DNA of 64,000 bases from Eleginops maclovinus (GCF_036324505.1 NC_086357.1:20462793-20526792), one strand, 5' to 3'. Shown: positions 23,501-38,201, numbered from the stretch's first letter. The notes: generated by a model not told the origin, from the letters alone. Numbers and translations are program-made.

Positions 23501-25342
23501 AAATTACCCCAAGAGCGCAGCGACGAGTCATCCAAGAGGTCACGAAAGACCCCACAACAACATCCAAAGAACTGCAGGCCTCACTTGCCTCAGTTAAGGT
23601 CAGTGTTCATGACTCCACCATAAGAAAGATACTGGGCAAAAATAGCTTGCATGGCAGAGTTCCAAGACGAAAACCACAGCTGACCAAAAAGAACATAAAA
23701 GCTCGTCTCAGTTTTGCCAGAAAACGTCTTGATGATCCTCAAGACTTTTGAGAAAATACTGACAAGACAAAAGTTGAACTTTTTGGAAGGTGTGTGTCCC
23801 ATTACATCTGGCGTAAAATCAACACAGCATTTTAGAAAAGGAACATCAAACCAACAGTAAAATATAGTGATGGTCTGGGATGTTCTGCTGCTTCAGGATC
23901 TGGAAGACTTGCTGTGGTAAATGGAATCATGAATTCTGCTGTCTACCAAAAAAACCTGAAGGAGAATGTCCGGCCATCTGTTTGTGACTTCAAACCGAAG
24001 CACACTTGGGTTCTGCAGCAGGACAATGATCCAAAACACACCAGCAAGTCCACCCCTGAATGGCTTAAGAAAAACAAAATGAAGACTTTGAAAGACTCAT
24101 TGCCACTTATCGCTAAGGCTTGATTGCAGTTGTTGCTGCTAAGGGTGGCCCAACCAGTTATTAGGTTTAGAGGGCAATCACTTTTTCACAAAGGGCCAAA
24201 TAGGTTTGGATCCCCCCCCCCTTAATAATAAACACCTTCATCTAAAAACGGCCTTTTGTGTTATCTTTGTCTAATATTTAAATTTGTTTGATGATCTGAA
24301 ATAATTAAGTGTGACAAACATGCAAGCAAATAGGAAATCCAGAAGGGGGCAAACACTTATATACACCACTGTATATATTAAAGCCTTTCTTTAGGGATAT
24401 CATTTAGGCCAACGTTGGGACTCTGTTGATACAGTGATTACATAACCACACAGGGTTACCATTAATTATAGGCTAGTTCATACTGTGTCAAAGGTTTATT
24501 GTGAAATCACAGTATCAGCCCCACTAACCATTAATTACAGGTTAGTTCCTCCTGTGTCAAAGGTTCATTGTGAAATCACACTATGTCCTTTTCATACTCC
24601 CGGAGCACTATATGCCCCACTTGTCCCTAAGTAAACTAAATCATATTTATAAATACCTGGGAAGTCATGTAGCGGCAAGTTGGGGTGGCAGTGATGTCCA
24701 ATACAGATCATCACAGCATCAAAAATGTGTTTCTCCTTTTTGCCATCCTGGTTCTCTGTCTCAACATCCCACTGGCCTGAATGAGTAAAATCAGATCTCT
24801 GCCTCACCTGCAATACTTTGGTCTAAACGACAGAAAGGCAGACACAGATAAGATGTGTGTGTTATTAGAGATTATTCTACTGAAATCTTGAATTATGCAT
24901 TATAAGCATGTCAGTGCTGCATCCTCACATTGAAGCGGATGTGCTTGGTAAGCTGGAAGTGGTCAGCATACATCCGAAAGTACTCCATGATGAGGGAGTT
25001 GTGCATGTAGTTTGGGAAGTGTGCAGGGATGGGGAAGTCACTGAAACACATCATCTCCTTGGAGGTGTTGATGATGACAGAGTGGTAGATGCTGGCCCTG
25101 TCTGGCTCTGGATTCTCCTGCAATATATAACACCAAGTAGTTCTCATATTTATTTTATTAAATAAACTGTGGAATTAAAGTAACATGCTTTATATCATAC
25201 TGTCACAAACCTTAAACCTCCACAGACCACCAATGTCATCGCTGCTTTCATAGCAGACAGGCTCCAGCCCCTCATCCAGACAGCACTTGATACAGGCCAG
25301 ACCTGAAGTCCCTCCTCCAATAATGGCCACACGGCGAGTCAT
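20520..25342 (-). CDS. fmo: FMO-B: flavin-containing monooxygenase (FMO5-like), 9 exons, 556 aa
   Basis: Same predicted role as FMO-A. Exons: 25342-25211, 25117-24929, 24822-24657, 22836-22694, 22011-21815, 21652-21505, 21404-21197, 21100-21028, 20934-20520; all borders are GT-AG and the frame is open throughout. Seen: FAD site GGGTSG, signature [16 protein letters not shown] site [13 protein letters not shown], and a C-terminal hydrophobic segment after [10 protein letters not shown]. Exons 3 and 7 encode the same amino acids as FMO-A, and exons 1, 2, 4 and 6 differ at few positions. Exon 5 differs at about 23 of 66 residues, and the C-terminal tail is longer (ends MKVYLPAQ). Intron 3 is enlarged to 1.8 kb by a Tc1 insertion and a 69 bp tandem duplication. 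This is a recent tandem duplicate. Confidence 0.93.
22928..24371 (+). mobile_element. Tc1/mariner DNA transposon, defective copy, inside an FMO-B intron
   Basis: Ends are inverted copies (CAGTGGTGTGCAAAAGTGTT at the left; its imperfect complement at the right, reaching about 200 bp inward), flanked by TA at 22926-22927 and 24372-24373, the Tc1 target duplication. The plus strand encodes a transposase relic: an HTH/paired-like part containing [16 protein letters not shown] (from 23416), a TGA at 23749, a TAG near 23833, then [15 protein letters not shown] holding the second catalytic Asp. The region of the last catalytic acidic residue is deleted. It cannot encode an active transposase. Total 1,444 bp, slightly shorter than a full Tc1 of about 1.6 kb. 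Confidence 0.92.
24458..24595. repeat. Two-copy tandem duplication, period 69
   Basis: ACCATTAATTA(T/C)AGG through GTGAAATCACA occurs twice, beginning at 24458 and 24527, with a handful of mismatches. It lies in an FMO-B intron between the Tc1 copy and exon 3. Confidence 0.8.
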
Positions 25343-25429
25343 AGTTCAGCTCTGAAAATATTTGATCTGTTCACAAAGAAATGCAAAGCTAAACACAACA
25401 GGAAGTCCGCCATTACCAAGATGTTTCCC

Positions 25430-26575
25430 CTTGTCCACTGGTTTTAACCAGTGCAGATGTGTGTAGATCTCTGAAAAGGATCAACACACACAGCGCTCCT
25501 GGACCTGATGGCATCCCTGGCCGTGCTCTCAAGGTGTGTGCAATTCAGCTGGCAGATGTGTTCACAGACATTTTCAATAGGTCACTGCTCCAGTCTGTAG
25601 TCCCCACATGTATTAAAGAGTCTATCATTGTCCCTGTCCCCAAAAAGAAAAAACCCATCTGCCTCAATGACTACTGCTCAGTTGCACTCACCTCCATCAT
25701 CATGAAGTGCTTTGAGCGATTAGTCAAACCTTTTATTACTTCCTCCCCCCCTGACTCACTGGACCCCCTGCAGTTTGCCTACAGGGCAAACAGGTCCACG
25801 GTCCAGACTGCTTTCTCCCACCTGGACCGGAGGAACACTTATGTGAGAATGCTTTTCATTGACTACAGTTCAGCATTCAACAACATTGTGCCCTCCAAGC
25901 TCATCATTAAGCTCAGGGACCTCGGCCTGGTATGGCAGTTGCACCGCCCTCAACCGTAAGACTCTACAGAGGGTGGTGAAAACTGCTCAGCACATCACCA
26001 GGACGGAGCTGCCATCCATGGAGGACCTCTACACCCAGCGGTGTAGGAAGAAGGCCGGTAGGATATTAAAGAACCCCCATCACCCCAGCAACAATCTGTT
26101 CTGTCTGCTGCCGTCTGGCAGACTGTACCGCAGCATCCGGACCAAGACCACCAGACTCAGGGACAGTTTCATACCACAGGCTATAAGACTGCTGAACTCC
26201 TGAGCTCTGTGGAATCTACTCACATCTGTTTATAGTACACACATCTATACATTATACATATCTGCCATAAATATCTGTTTATACGTAACATATGCATCTG
26301 TCCATACCTCCTCATACTACAGTGTAAAGTATTTAAATGACTGTACAGTATATTTAAATAATCTCAATGTATTCTACATATGTATATATTTTACATCTTT
26401 ACATCCTTATTGTTGTTGTATATATTTCCTTGTCTAATTTTTGCACTATTTTATTTATCTTATTTGCACTGGGTATGCTGAGTTGTTGGAGGAGCCTGGG
26501 ATATAAGATTTTCATTGCCAACATATACGCTGTATCTGCTGTGCATATGACCAATAAAACCTTTGAACCTTTGTT
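25430..26575 (+). mobile_element. LINE (non-LTR retrotransposon) relic, 5' truncated and internally deleted
   Basis: Plus-strand frames encode a reverse-transcriptase start (NTHSAPGPDGIPGRALKV, then ALTSIIMKCFERLV, DPLQFAYRANRST, FIDYSSAFN), then jump at about 25930 to the LINE C-terminus ([16 protein letters not shown] through [18 protein letters not shown]). The segment with the catalytic YxDD box is missing. A 3' UTR ends in AATAAAACCTTTGAACCTTTG. The clade (L2/CR1/Rex type) is not certain. A second copy of the same family lies at 52.8-53.5 kb. Confidence 0.85.
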
Positions 26576-26740
26576 GGAAAAAGTATTGAGATCCTTTACT
26601 TAAGTAAAATTACATACTATGTACTCCCTTTCAATTCCTGACTCCAAAAGTGTACTTTAGTAAAAGTACAAACGTATTAGCATCACAAAATACTTAAAGT
26701 ACAAAAAGTTAAAGTAGGCCTACTCAGTCTGCACAAAGAC
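26576..26740. repeat. Interspersed repeat fragment of the ACTTTTACTTAAGTA type
   Basis: Reads AAAGTATTGAGATCCTTTAC followed by many AGTAAAAGTA and ACTTAAAGTA words, which I recall as a very common teleost repeat. Related text occurs near 58.9-59.1 kb and 62.7-63.2 kb in this window. Class (MITE or SINE) is not known to me. Confidence 0.5.
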
Positions 26741-29282
<2,542 letters not shown>

Positions 29283-32200
29283 TTAGGAGATCTGAAGAAT
29301 AACGGAGAAGAAAGAGGAGATATGGTGTTTCTTGTATAAGAAGCAGTAAAGCAGCGCTGCACCTGAGAGTATCACTATGGTGCTGCGTCTAGATGAGGGT
29401 CTGGTCTCTGGTTCTGATGCCACTCTGGTCCTGAAAGGCTGGAGCACCCGCTCCCACTGAGTGAGAATGGCATGACGGGCACCATCCCACTGGCCCGGGC
29501 CAGACAGACGATATTGATAAGGAGTGCAGGGACCAAGCACAACCTGCAGCGCCAGTCTGGGGTCCTTCAGCATGAGCCACAGTATATTTGGTCGCACCCC
29601 CACCTGCTCTGCCACAGAGACCAGGTAAGGAATGTAGTCCACATGGAGGGGGTTACGCTCTGAGCAGGTATAACTAACAGAGGGAAACAAAGAAATATGA
29701 ACTTGGGAAGTGCTTCAAAGCAAAGTTGAATGATGTGAAATGTATTGTTCAAGGTGAAGTAATTATATAATAGACTGAGATCATATAAATATTTACTGTA
29801 TAAGATTACAACATTTAGGCTATTATCTATAAAATAGAAGTATAAAACAGTAACTCGAAAATTTAGTAAAAGGATTATTTGTGATCAGGAACATATTTTA
29901 GAATATTGGTCTATAATTTATACACTTATCTCTTACCTCTGATGCATTGTTTCTGTGTCTTTTTCGAGGTTCGATAAGCCTGGACAAAAAAAGAAATCAG
30001 TTAAGTTGAAAAACACAAACTAAAAACCTACTTTACATAGTTTTCTGTGTTTCATAAAGTAGGATTTTTCATTTTATACATACACTCATGTTTAGTTTGA
30101 GTGCTGTTTATACCTTTAAACACTCTTGTAGCCCAGCGGGCCTGCATCTCAGACAGCGGGGTGATGGATCCGAGGCCGTGGATGAATCCCACCACTGCCA
30201 GAGTAGGCTGGCTCAGAGCCGGAGGAAACACATGTTTGTAAAGACGCAGCCGGTAACCAGATTTAGCCTGCAGAGCTGAGAGCAGGAAGGGAAAGCTGTA
30301 GTTGTACCCTGTGGCAAACACCACTACATCCACCTGTATGACACACAGTTTTACACGCAGATTAAGTGAGCATTTAGTATGTTGCTAATACTTTCATATT
30401 ATGGAGTGTAACAAACATCTAACTCTGAAGCATTGCAAAATGGGATGTAATAATCAGTAAACTGAGACATTTAACATACAATAAAATAAAGAAGTTTAAC
30501 CAAAGCATATGTTACATACATGTTACCTATGTTTTGGTTTCAGACCGTATAGTTTGTGGTCATATGCTTCATCCAGTTTCTTCTCCACCATCCTGCTGAC
30601 CCACGAGGGGAAGAGCTTCTGTATCATCATATCCAGTCGTGAAGTCCCAACGATGTCGGCTGGAAGGCCCCCCCCGTCCCGAACAACCGACAACCCACGC
30701 TCCACTCCTGGTACTGAGGTACACCTGTCAGACAAGAGGAGGTTAGGATTAAGTGATATGCATTATTTGAAAAATAAAGAAATGTAAAGAAATGAGGTAT
30801 AGGATTGTACCTTCTCAGCAACTCTACTGATGTCTACAGCAATATCACCTCCTGAGTTTCCAATCCCGATCACCACCACTCTTTTCCCCTGCAGACCCTC
30901 AGCATTACAATAATCCCAACTGTGTAAATACCTGCCTTCAAAGCTCTCAATACCTGAGATGGAAAAAAATGTATGTTATCCACACAGCCTTTGTTGAAGG
31001 GCATTGAATGTGTGTCTCCTGTGGAGGTGGAACTCTGTCTATGTTAAATGTTACATTCAATAATGATTCCTGGTACCTGGGAAGTCGCTGAGTGGCAGGT
31101 GAGGATGGGTGAAGTGTCCTGAACAAACTATCACTGCGTCGAAAACACAAGTCTCCCTCAGCCCCTCTCTACTCTCCGTCTCCTCCTCCCACCGGCCTGT
31201 CGTAGCAAAATCTGGAGTCTGCCTCACACTCACCACAGCCGTCTGAGAAACAATGCAAACAGTTGTAAACATTCTCCATTGTCATTAACATATATTTATT
31301 ACAGTGTTTAGTAACGGGCCCCCATTCAAACATCATAAGCAGTAAAAACACATTAAATAAATGGTCAATAAAACACTGCATATTTATGTGCTTTTGCATT
31401 TGCATGTTTGGTCTATACGGACATTTTAAGTACTTTATAACGTTTAGTAATGTCATTTGCCAACCATTTTTTACTTTACTATGAAGGCATTTTGCAAGTG
31501 TGTTATCAGCCAATTACTCAAGTTCACCGACCTTAAAGCATATGTGCTGCAGCAGGTTGAAGGCCTGAGCGTAGAAGCGGATGTACTGCAGCACTTCAGA
31601 GTGGTGCATGTTGTTGGGGAGTTCAGCTGGAGGAGGGAAGTCACTGAAGGCCATCTTCTCTTTGGAGCTGTTGATGACCACCGACTCATAGATGTTGGCA
31701 CGTCCAGGCTCTGGCTTCTCCTGCAGGAAGACAAAATACAGACAGTATAGAGACAGGCTTTTATCATCATTTATCTTTGTCTCAGAAATGACATTTACTG
31801 TCAATGATTTCACATTTCCCCTGATGCATTTCAAGTGGAAAATTCAGTGTGAAATGATTTAAGTGTTTCATATGAAATCACAAATAAAAAGCATATTAAA
31901 ACTAGCTCCCTGCTTGATTTCCTTTGTAAGCAACTTAAAGGAAAGTCTATCACAACCAGTGTTATCTATGTATTTTGTAGATATTACCAGAGAAAAAAGG
32001 AAGTTTGCATCCAGCTTCAGTGCTTCTACAAATGCACATTAATAATGAATATTTTTACATACTGTTTGGTTGCTGTATAAGCAAATCAAATGTGTAGAGC
32101 TTCAAGAGCTCTCTCAGATAAATGGTAAATGACAGCTCAGGTGTTTATAAAAAAAAATGTATATGTAGACTTTTGGATAATTAACTTACATTCAACATGA

Positions 32201-32491
32201 TAAGATTCAGAAAAGTTCTGTTGTTTTTTGTCATTTACAAGGATGTTAATATGCATATGCTACATCTTTTAATAATCAAATTAGTATTAATGCAGAGTAT
32301 GGCAAAACATAAGTAACAAAATGAGCTTTTAAGGTTTAGGCATTTATATAAATGCATTGTCTCACCTTAAATCTCCAAAGACCTCTAATGTCATGGCTGC
32401 TCTCAAAGCAGGTGGGCTTCAGACCTTCATCCAAACAGGCTTTGATGCTGGTCAGACCAGAGACCCCTGCGCCAATCACTGCCACCTTCAT
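29283..32491 (-). pseudogene. fmo: FMO-C: flavin-containing monooxygenase, probably a pseudogene (missing exon, frameshift)
   Basis: Exons found: 32491-32366, 31720-31532, 31242-31077, 30953-30811, 30724-30527, 30333-30114, 29979-29937, 29673-29283. FAD site GAGVSG, signature FEGRYLHSWDY, NADPH site GIGNSGGD and FATGY are present, and the last exon has a C-terminal hydrophobic segment. Three defects are seen. First, the exon that in FMO-E is 39516-39381 (136 nt) has no counterpart in the 193 bp between 30527 and 30333, and its loss breaks the frame. Second, exon 30724-30527 is 198 nt where paralogues have 197 or 200, and an 8-G run shifts it into a stop; one G fewer restores the family sequence, so a base-calling error is possible for this defect only. 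Third, the 73-nt exon is only 43 nt. Also the first exon reads DIRGLW instead of DIGGLW, and the exon 2 donor is weak (gtcggt). An assembly gap closed wrongly could mimic the missing exon. Confidence 0.75.
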
Positions 32492-33451
32492 GCTGGGGAG
32501 AAAGCACAGCTGAACGCAACGTGATCTCTGATTTTATGTAGATGTTGGAGCTGGAGTAGGGAGAAAGGTGGAAAGGGAAGTGTATGTGCTGTTTTATAGT
32601 GATATGAAGCAGCCCCCCCCCCCCCCGCCTTCTCCTACAAAATGTCACTGAAAGAGAACTTTGCAAACCAGGGAAATAATGTATCACAGTCAAAAAACAT
32701 CAACAAAAAGACTCCAACTGTTTAATAAGTACCAAGACAATGCAAAACTGGCTGAACAGAATACAAAGTGCAATCTGAAGTGTAGTAGTATTGCAGCTCT
32801 GAAACACTAGGCGTGTTTCACATCCATTTTATCACGCAAACCCGCATACTGTACTACGGCTAAACATAAAGGAGAGTAAGATTTAGTGGCACCTGAGATC
32901 CCCTCTGTTACAATTACCTTTTGTGCTTGGTATAACTTGCAGCTCTGACAACGCTTTGTATATGGTATCTTATCAAAGTACACAATTCATTTCAGATTTT
33001 CAAATGACAGACATGAAGACAATAAGTAAAACAACAACAAAATGTGGCCACACACACACACACACATACACACACACACACTTTAGGTTTCTCTGTTCTA
33101 TCTGATGACAGAATGCAGGTTTATCTGACCTTTGAAACAGCTACACCTATCAGAAGAGTGCAAACTACTTTTACAATTGTATAGCCCCATATTATTATAC
33201 ATCATACACAACATTAAAATTGGGAGGCTGTCTCTTTCTCTGCACGCCAAACAGAAAATAAAAAAGATTTACATGTCTTCTGAAATTCCCTGATACATCT
33301 ACTTTGTTTCTTTCACTTAATCTTAGATCATTTGGGATATTAAAGGTTGATGTATTACCGATGTCTGTTTTATCATTTTACCTCATATTGCAACATACAG
33401 TATATGATTTGGGGTTATATTTGTTTCACACTGGACCCAGATAGGATCATT
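32492..33451. other. Spacer between FMO-D and FMO-C
   Basis: No coding exon seen. It contains a C-run at 32613-32626 and a short (AC)n at 33052-33081. The FMO-C start codon follows a pyrimidine tract and CCCCAGC, compatible with a spliced leader. Confidence 0.55.
33052..33081. repeat. (AC)n microsatellite with one AT interruption
   Basis: About 14 AC units. Confidence 0.85.
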
Positions 33452-36400
33452 TTATTGTGGCGCAACAGTGAACCAGGAGTCCTTTAGAAACATCTTGCTC
33501 CTGTCCAGAAACTGGGCGGCACCCTGCAGCACTGGAGTAATCTCAGTTTTACATAGAACGAAAGCCATGGCAACTGTTCCTCCAAATACAAGCATCCAGT
33601 GAGAAAGTAGCACAGACGGCCTGCTCTCCGGTACCGCTCTGGTTCTGAAGGGGTGAGCCAAACGCTCCCACTGAGTGAGGATAGCCTGACGGGCCCCGGC
33701 CCACTGTCCGGGCCCTGTGAGACGATACTGATATGGAGTGCAGGGACCAAAGAAGATCCTCCCCCAGAGCACAGGATCTGTCAGGAGTAGTGTCAGGAGG
33801 TTTGGTCGAACCCCCACCTGTGATTGGAAGTCTATCATGAGGGTTGTGTCTATCAAATAAAGAAATAATGATAACAAGCTGAACTGAACTAACCTGCTCT
33901 GCCATGAAATCCAGGTAAGGGATGTACTCTACCTGGAGAGCTGCCGTTTGTGGGGAGGGGTAGCTGAGAAAACAAGTTATCTGGCTGAAATGTCATTTTT
34001 CACAGAACAAATTTCAACCATTATTCTGATTTATACAGAAATCTGCCTGTACTTGAAATGTGCTTCAATGTGAAGATGATGTATACCTTTTCATGTTTCT
34101 CTTCCTCTCAGACTCGATGACTTCCAGCATTTTCTCCTTAGGTGGAAGACAGCTCGAACCTTTAAGATAAAACACAGGTGACAGGTTGCACTTTTCAGTT
34201 CTGAGTGAATGTGTTCACATTTAAAGCTCACAATAGTTTACCGGTAAAGACTTTGACAGCCCATCGTGCCTGCATTTCCACAACAGGCATGATTGGTCCT
34301 TTTGTCTGGAAAAGACCCATGACGGCCAGTGTGGGTTGTACCAGAGAAGGAGGGAACAGTGTCCTGAAATGACACAAAATATATTGTAAATTAATTAATA
34401 TATGGCAGTACTAACTAAATATAGTTTTAAAGAAAGACACACATTAGAAAACAATATAAAAGCTCATAGGATGCATGTTATCAGCTTTTGTAGTCAGAAA
34501 TATAACATTCTAGTTCAATAAGTAATTATTGGTTGCTTAGCAAAGTTTAGGCATATCCAATATTATGTTCTGTAAAAAAAAATGTATTATATTTGTATTT
34601 ATTGAAGTATAATTAGGCATTTCAATAAAATTGTTACAAGATTAGTTAGATATTTCGGGGAATCGCTTCTTGATGGGAGTTAGTTGAAAATATTTTTTAA
34701 AATGCTATCTTTCTTCTCATTCGACAGATTATAACATTTACAACCCCCCCTAAATCAGGGCGTGGGTTCCTTAAGATCTAATGGGGATTTTCAATCTAAA
34801 ACAAAAATCACCCCCTTAGCTATACAAACTCTATCGACAATATACTCACTTGTACAATGTCAGTTCTCCATGAGGCCCGTCAGTTAAGGCTGAAGGCAGG
34901 AATGGAAATGTTCCGTTATAGCCTGTACAGAAAACCACTGCATCAATGTTCTCCTCCACAGTGCCATCTTCGAACTCCACTCCAGAGTCTTTGAATCCTT
35001 TTAGATTGGCTTTCATTACAAGCGCTCCCTGAAGGATTCGACCAGGAAGGTCATCATTGATCAAAGGCTTTCTGTCCAAAAGTCTGGGAAAGAAAGGAAA
35101 TGATAGAAATCAACCCCCTGTCTTGTTACAAAGATTGTATCACATTTAAAATGACACCATTGTATTAGATACATTAACAGTCTGCACAGCTGACACAATT
35201 CTCACACTGGAATCATGACGCACCTGTGACTGGGCTTCAGACCATACAGTGTGTGGTCATATTTGTAATTGAGGGCTCTCTCTGCTGCCCAGTTGACCAG
35301 GGTCTTGGGCAGAAGCAGTGTGAGCATGTTGTTGAGTCTGGTGATAGCATTCATGTCCAGAGGAAGACCATTACTGGACATCCTGCCTATCACCCAGGCC
35401 CCCTGCCGTGTGCTGAGAAATGTCTGTCAGAGAGAGTAAGAATGTGCAGTGCAATTCAATAGGAGTTTAGTTTTATTATATCCCCTGCTCCTCTGCCTAA
35501 CTATTTTTCTTTCGTCCTTACCTTATTTGCAGATCTACTGATTTCCACTGCAATATCTCCTCCAGAATTGCCAATGCCAACCACCACCACCCTCTTTCCT
35601 CTGCAGGCATCTGCATCTTTATATTCCCAGCTGTGAAAGCACCTGCCAGAAAATGTCTCATATCCTGGAGTAGATACAGATGGTTCAAAAGGAAAACAAG
35701 AGTTGTATGCAAGAATGATCAGATGTAAAAAACAAAAACAAATGTTGCTTTCATCAAATTCTGTAAAATGTTTGAATTTGACAGACCTGGAAACCCTGAC
35801 AGGGGTAAGGATGGATGTGTGTAGTGGCCCGAACACACTAGAACTGCATCAAAGATGTGTCTCTCTTCCTCGCCATCCTCGTTAAATGTCAATATGTCCC
35901 ACTGACCTGACGAAGAGAAATCCGGCCTCTGTGCAACACTCCTTACTGTGGTCTGTATCATGGGTGTCCACATTCACAAAAACATACAGAAATACATTAA
36001 AACATTTGACTTAACATAGTATGTTGTATAAACTTGTGAAAAGATAGTGAACTCCTAGAGGGTGACCTGGAAATGAATGTGTCTGAGCAGGTCAAAGTGG
36101 TCAGCATAGAGTCTGTAGTACTGCAGCAGCTGGGAGTTGTGCATGTAGTTTGGATAGCCAGTAGGCATGGGAAAATCGCTGTAACACATCATCTCTTTGG
36201 AGGTGTTCACCACCAACGAGCGATAGATGCTTGATCGCTCTGTCTCAGGTGACTCCTGTTGACACAAACAAAACTTTGATAAGGACATTTTAATGTTAAT
36301 CAATAGGGTTTACGCAAGCTACACCATCTTGTTTCAAACTGAATACCATCTTACTTCAGTTTGGAAGGGGAGCTCTGAGGCCATACAATATCTTAAGACC

Positions 36401-36597
36401 AATCTTTAACTGGCAACCAGATTCATTTGTGGGCTACTCTCTAAAAAAAGGTGCCCCCCACTTACCTTAAATTTCCACAAGCCGCCAATGTCATCACTGC
36501 TCTCGAAGCACACCGGCTCCAAGCCCTCCTCAACGCAGATCTTGATGCAAGCCAAACCCGAACTGCCGGCTCCCACCACTGCCACACGTTTTACCAT
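33452..36597 (-). CDS. fmo: FMO-D: flavin-containing monooxygenase, 10 coding exons, 564 aa
   Basis: NADPH/FAD oxygenase, predicted ER-anchored. Exons: 36597-36466, 36255-36067, 35952-35787, 35664-35522, 35423-35224, 35083-34850, 34363-34242, 34159-34087, 33963-33894, 33817-33452; phases join and the frame is open. Seen: FAD site GAGSSG, signature [16 protein letters not shown] site [14 protein letters not shown] in place of FATGY, and a hydrophobic C-terminal segment around [15 protein letters not shown]. It is the most divergent of the cluster. The conserved 356-nt exon is split 234+122, at a different place from its neighbours, and its last exon is cut by a 76 bp intron (33818-33893). The donor after exon 2 (gtcacc) is weak. 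The start codon is preceded by an acceptor-like GTCAGCAG. Confidence 0.92.
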
Positions 36598-37011
36598 GGC
36601 TGAGAACTGCTGACAAAAAGTCTGAAAATAGTTAGGCTATGATCACCTTTCCAGCATACTTCACAATTTACTTATTCATATTCAAGAGTTGCTCTCTCTA
36701 TAACACAGCTTTTTGAAAAGAAAAGGATGATGAACTCAGAATAACATCATAACATGCAGAACCAAGTGTTGGACTTCTTCAGTAGACTAAATAGACAATT
36801 AAATAAGCTGATAAAACAAAGGATTGTGAGGTTATTTTCAGCAAAGCTAAGCATTTTCTGCATAAGAAGAGGAACAACTTGTTTAAAAACAGCTATGTCA
36901 AATATCTAATTTCATTTAGTAAGCCTAGATTTACTCGTAGGGGTATTGCTCAGTGTGAAGAGAGATAAAGAGACATTTTTGAAATGTTGAAGTCAGAAAG
37001 ACTGCTCTCAC

Positions 37012-37075
37012 CTTCCTAGCGCCCAGTCAGCTGCGACTAAAATGCCTAACAGCCTCTTCGTTCACAGGATTCTGC
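37012..37075 (-). other. Inferred non-coding leader exon of FMO-D
   Basis: On the minus strand GGGCGCTAGGAAG is followed by gtgagag at 37011, a good donor; with the acceptor next to the FMO-D start codon this suggests a 5' UTR exon and a promoter near 37.1 kb. The upstream limit is a guess. Confidence 0.35.
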
Positions 37076-38201
37076 ATGTTGCTTATCTACAGAAGGCTAT
37101 TGCAGGGGAGGAACTTTGACCCTGCCCCCCTGCAATCCAGTTTTCCTGTTTCCACGACCGCGGGGGCGGCTCCTGATCCCAAAAACTGTTATTTCTCTGT
37201 CAACATAAAAAATGCTCAAGTGACTCCGGAGGTAATTAATAGAGAAAGGAAGGTGAAGTTAACTTTTTACATGCACATTAAACCACCAACATTTTGAGCA
37301 TACTATATTCTGAATGTAGGCTCAAGATGTTGAGCTTGCTTGGATTGTAAACTCGAAGCAACAGTGGAAGCGGAAGCGGTGTGTGGCGCACGGCGCGCGG
37401 CGTCTTTTCTTCTCTGGGTGCCGCGAGCGAACCTGGAAAAACTAAAAAACCTAACTGAGGAAATACAGATATAAATGATGTTTGTGTATATGTAGTATAC
37501 ATTATCTTATAGCATCCTAAACTTGTTGACAAAGCATTTGACTCTCCTCCCCTTTTCTCCTGAAGTTTCAATTTCCTCGCCCTCCATCACATGATCAACG
37601 ACACGCTGAAGAAAGGCCTTCCCTGGATTAAGTGCAGCATTGGTGCCTGCCCCTATTATTAATGGGTCTGGTCAAAGAGTGAGATATCTTTATATGTGTT
37701 TATTCATACAGGAAAAAAAAGTCCCTTACATTCAGTGTGATTTCAAAGTTTAAAATGTCATACATATATCTGGTTAATGTAGTTATGGTTGAACTTTTAG
37801 AACCCAGACCATTTCAACTGACAGCAAGAAAAATGACAAAGAAATAACAAACAATTATGACATTGTAGACTCAAGTTTGGATCTTCTTTTACACTTTAAC
37901 TCAGACTGGACTTTTTCAATACACATAGTTTTTTCTAGGAGCATCCTGACAGTAATCATTATCAGTGAACAATTCTGTAAATCAACAATTGAAAAGTAGG
38001 ATTATTTGTTAGATTACCATACTTTTTGGTTGGAAAATGTGCAAATAAAGAAGACTTGTTTACGGAAAAAGGACACGTAAGCAGCTAAAACAGTGGCATT
38101 CCTGTAATCGCAACCCCAACAGGAGTTAATTGAACTAGATTACTTAAGGAATCAAGTAAAGTATTTGGTTTGCATATTGGACAATGTTTGATTTAACATG
38201 T
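37076..38201. other. Spacer between FMO-E and FMO-D
   Basis: No gene seen. A GC-rich patch at 37360-37430 (GCGCACGGCGCGCGG) stands out from AT-rich surroundings; I could not attach it to a gene. Confidence 0.5.

Noticed and set aside
23416..24123. Host gene with a DNA-binding domain in an FMO-B intron
   Set aside because: It lies between Tc1 inverted repeats flanked by TA and encodes a broken Tc1 transposase.
25459..26203. Host gene with reverse-transcriptase similarity
   Set aside because: Frame jumps and a missing catalytic segment mark a dead LINE.
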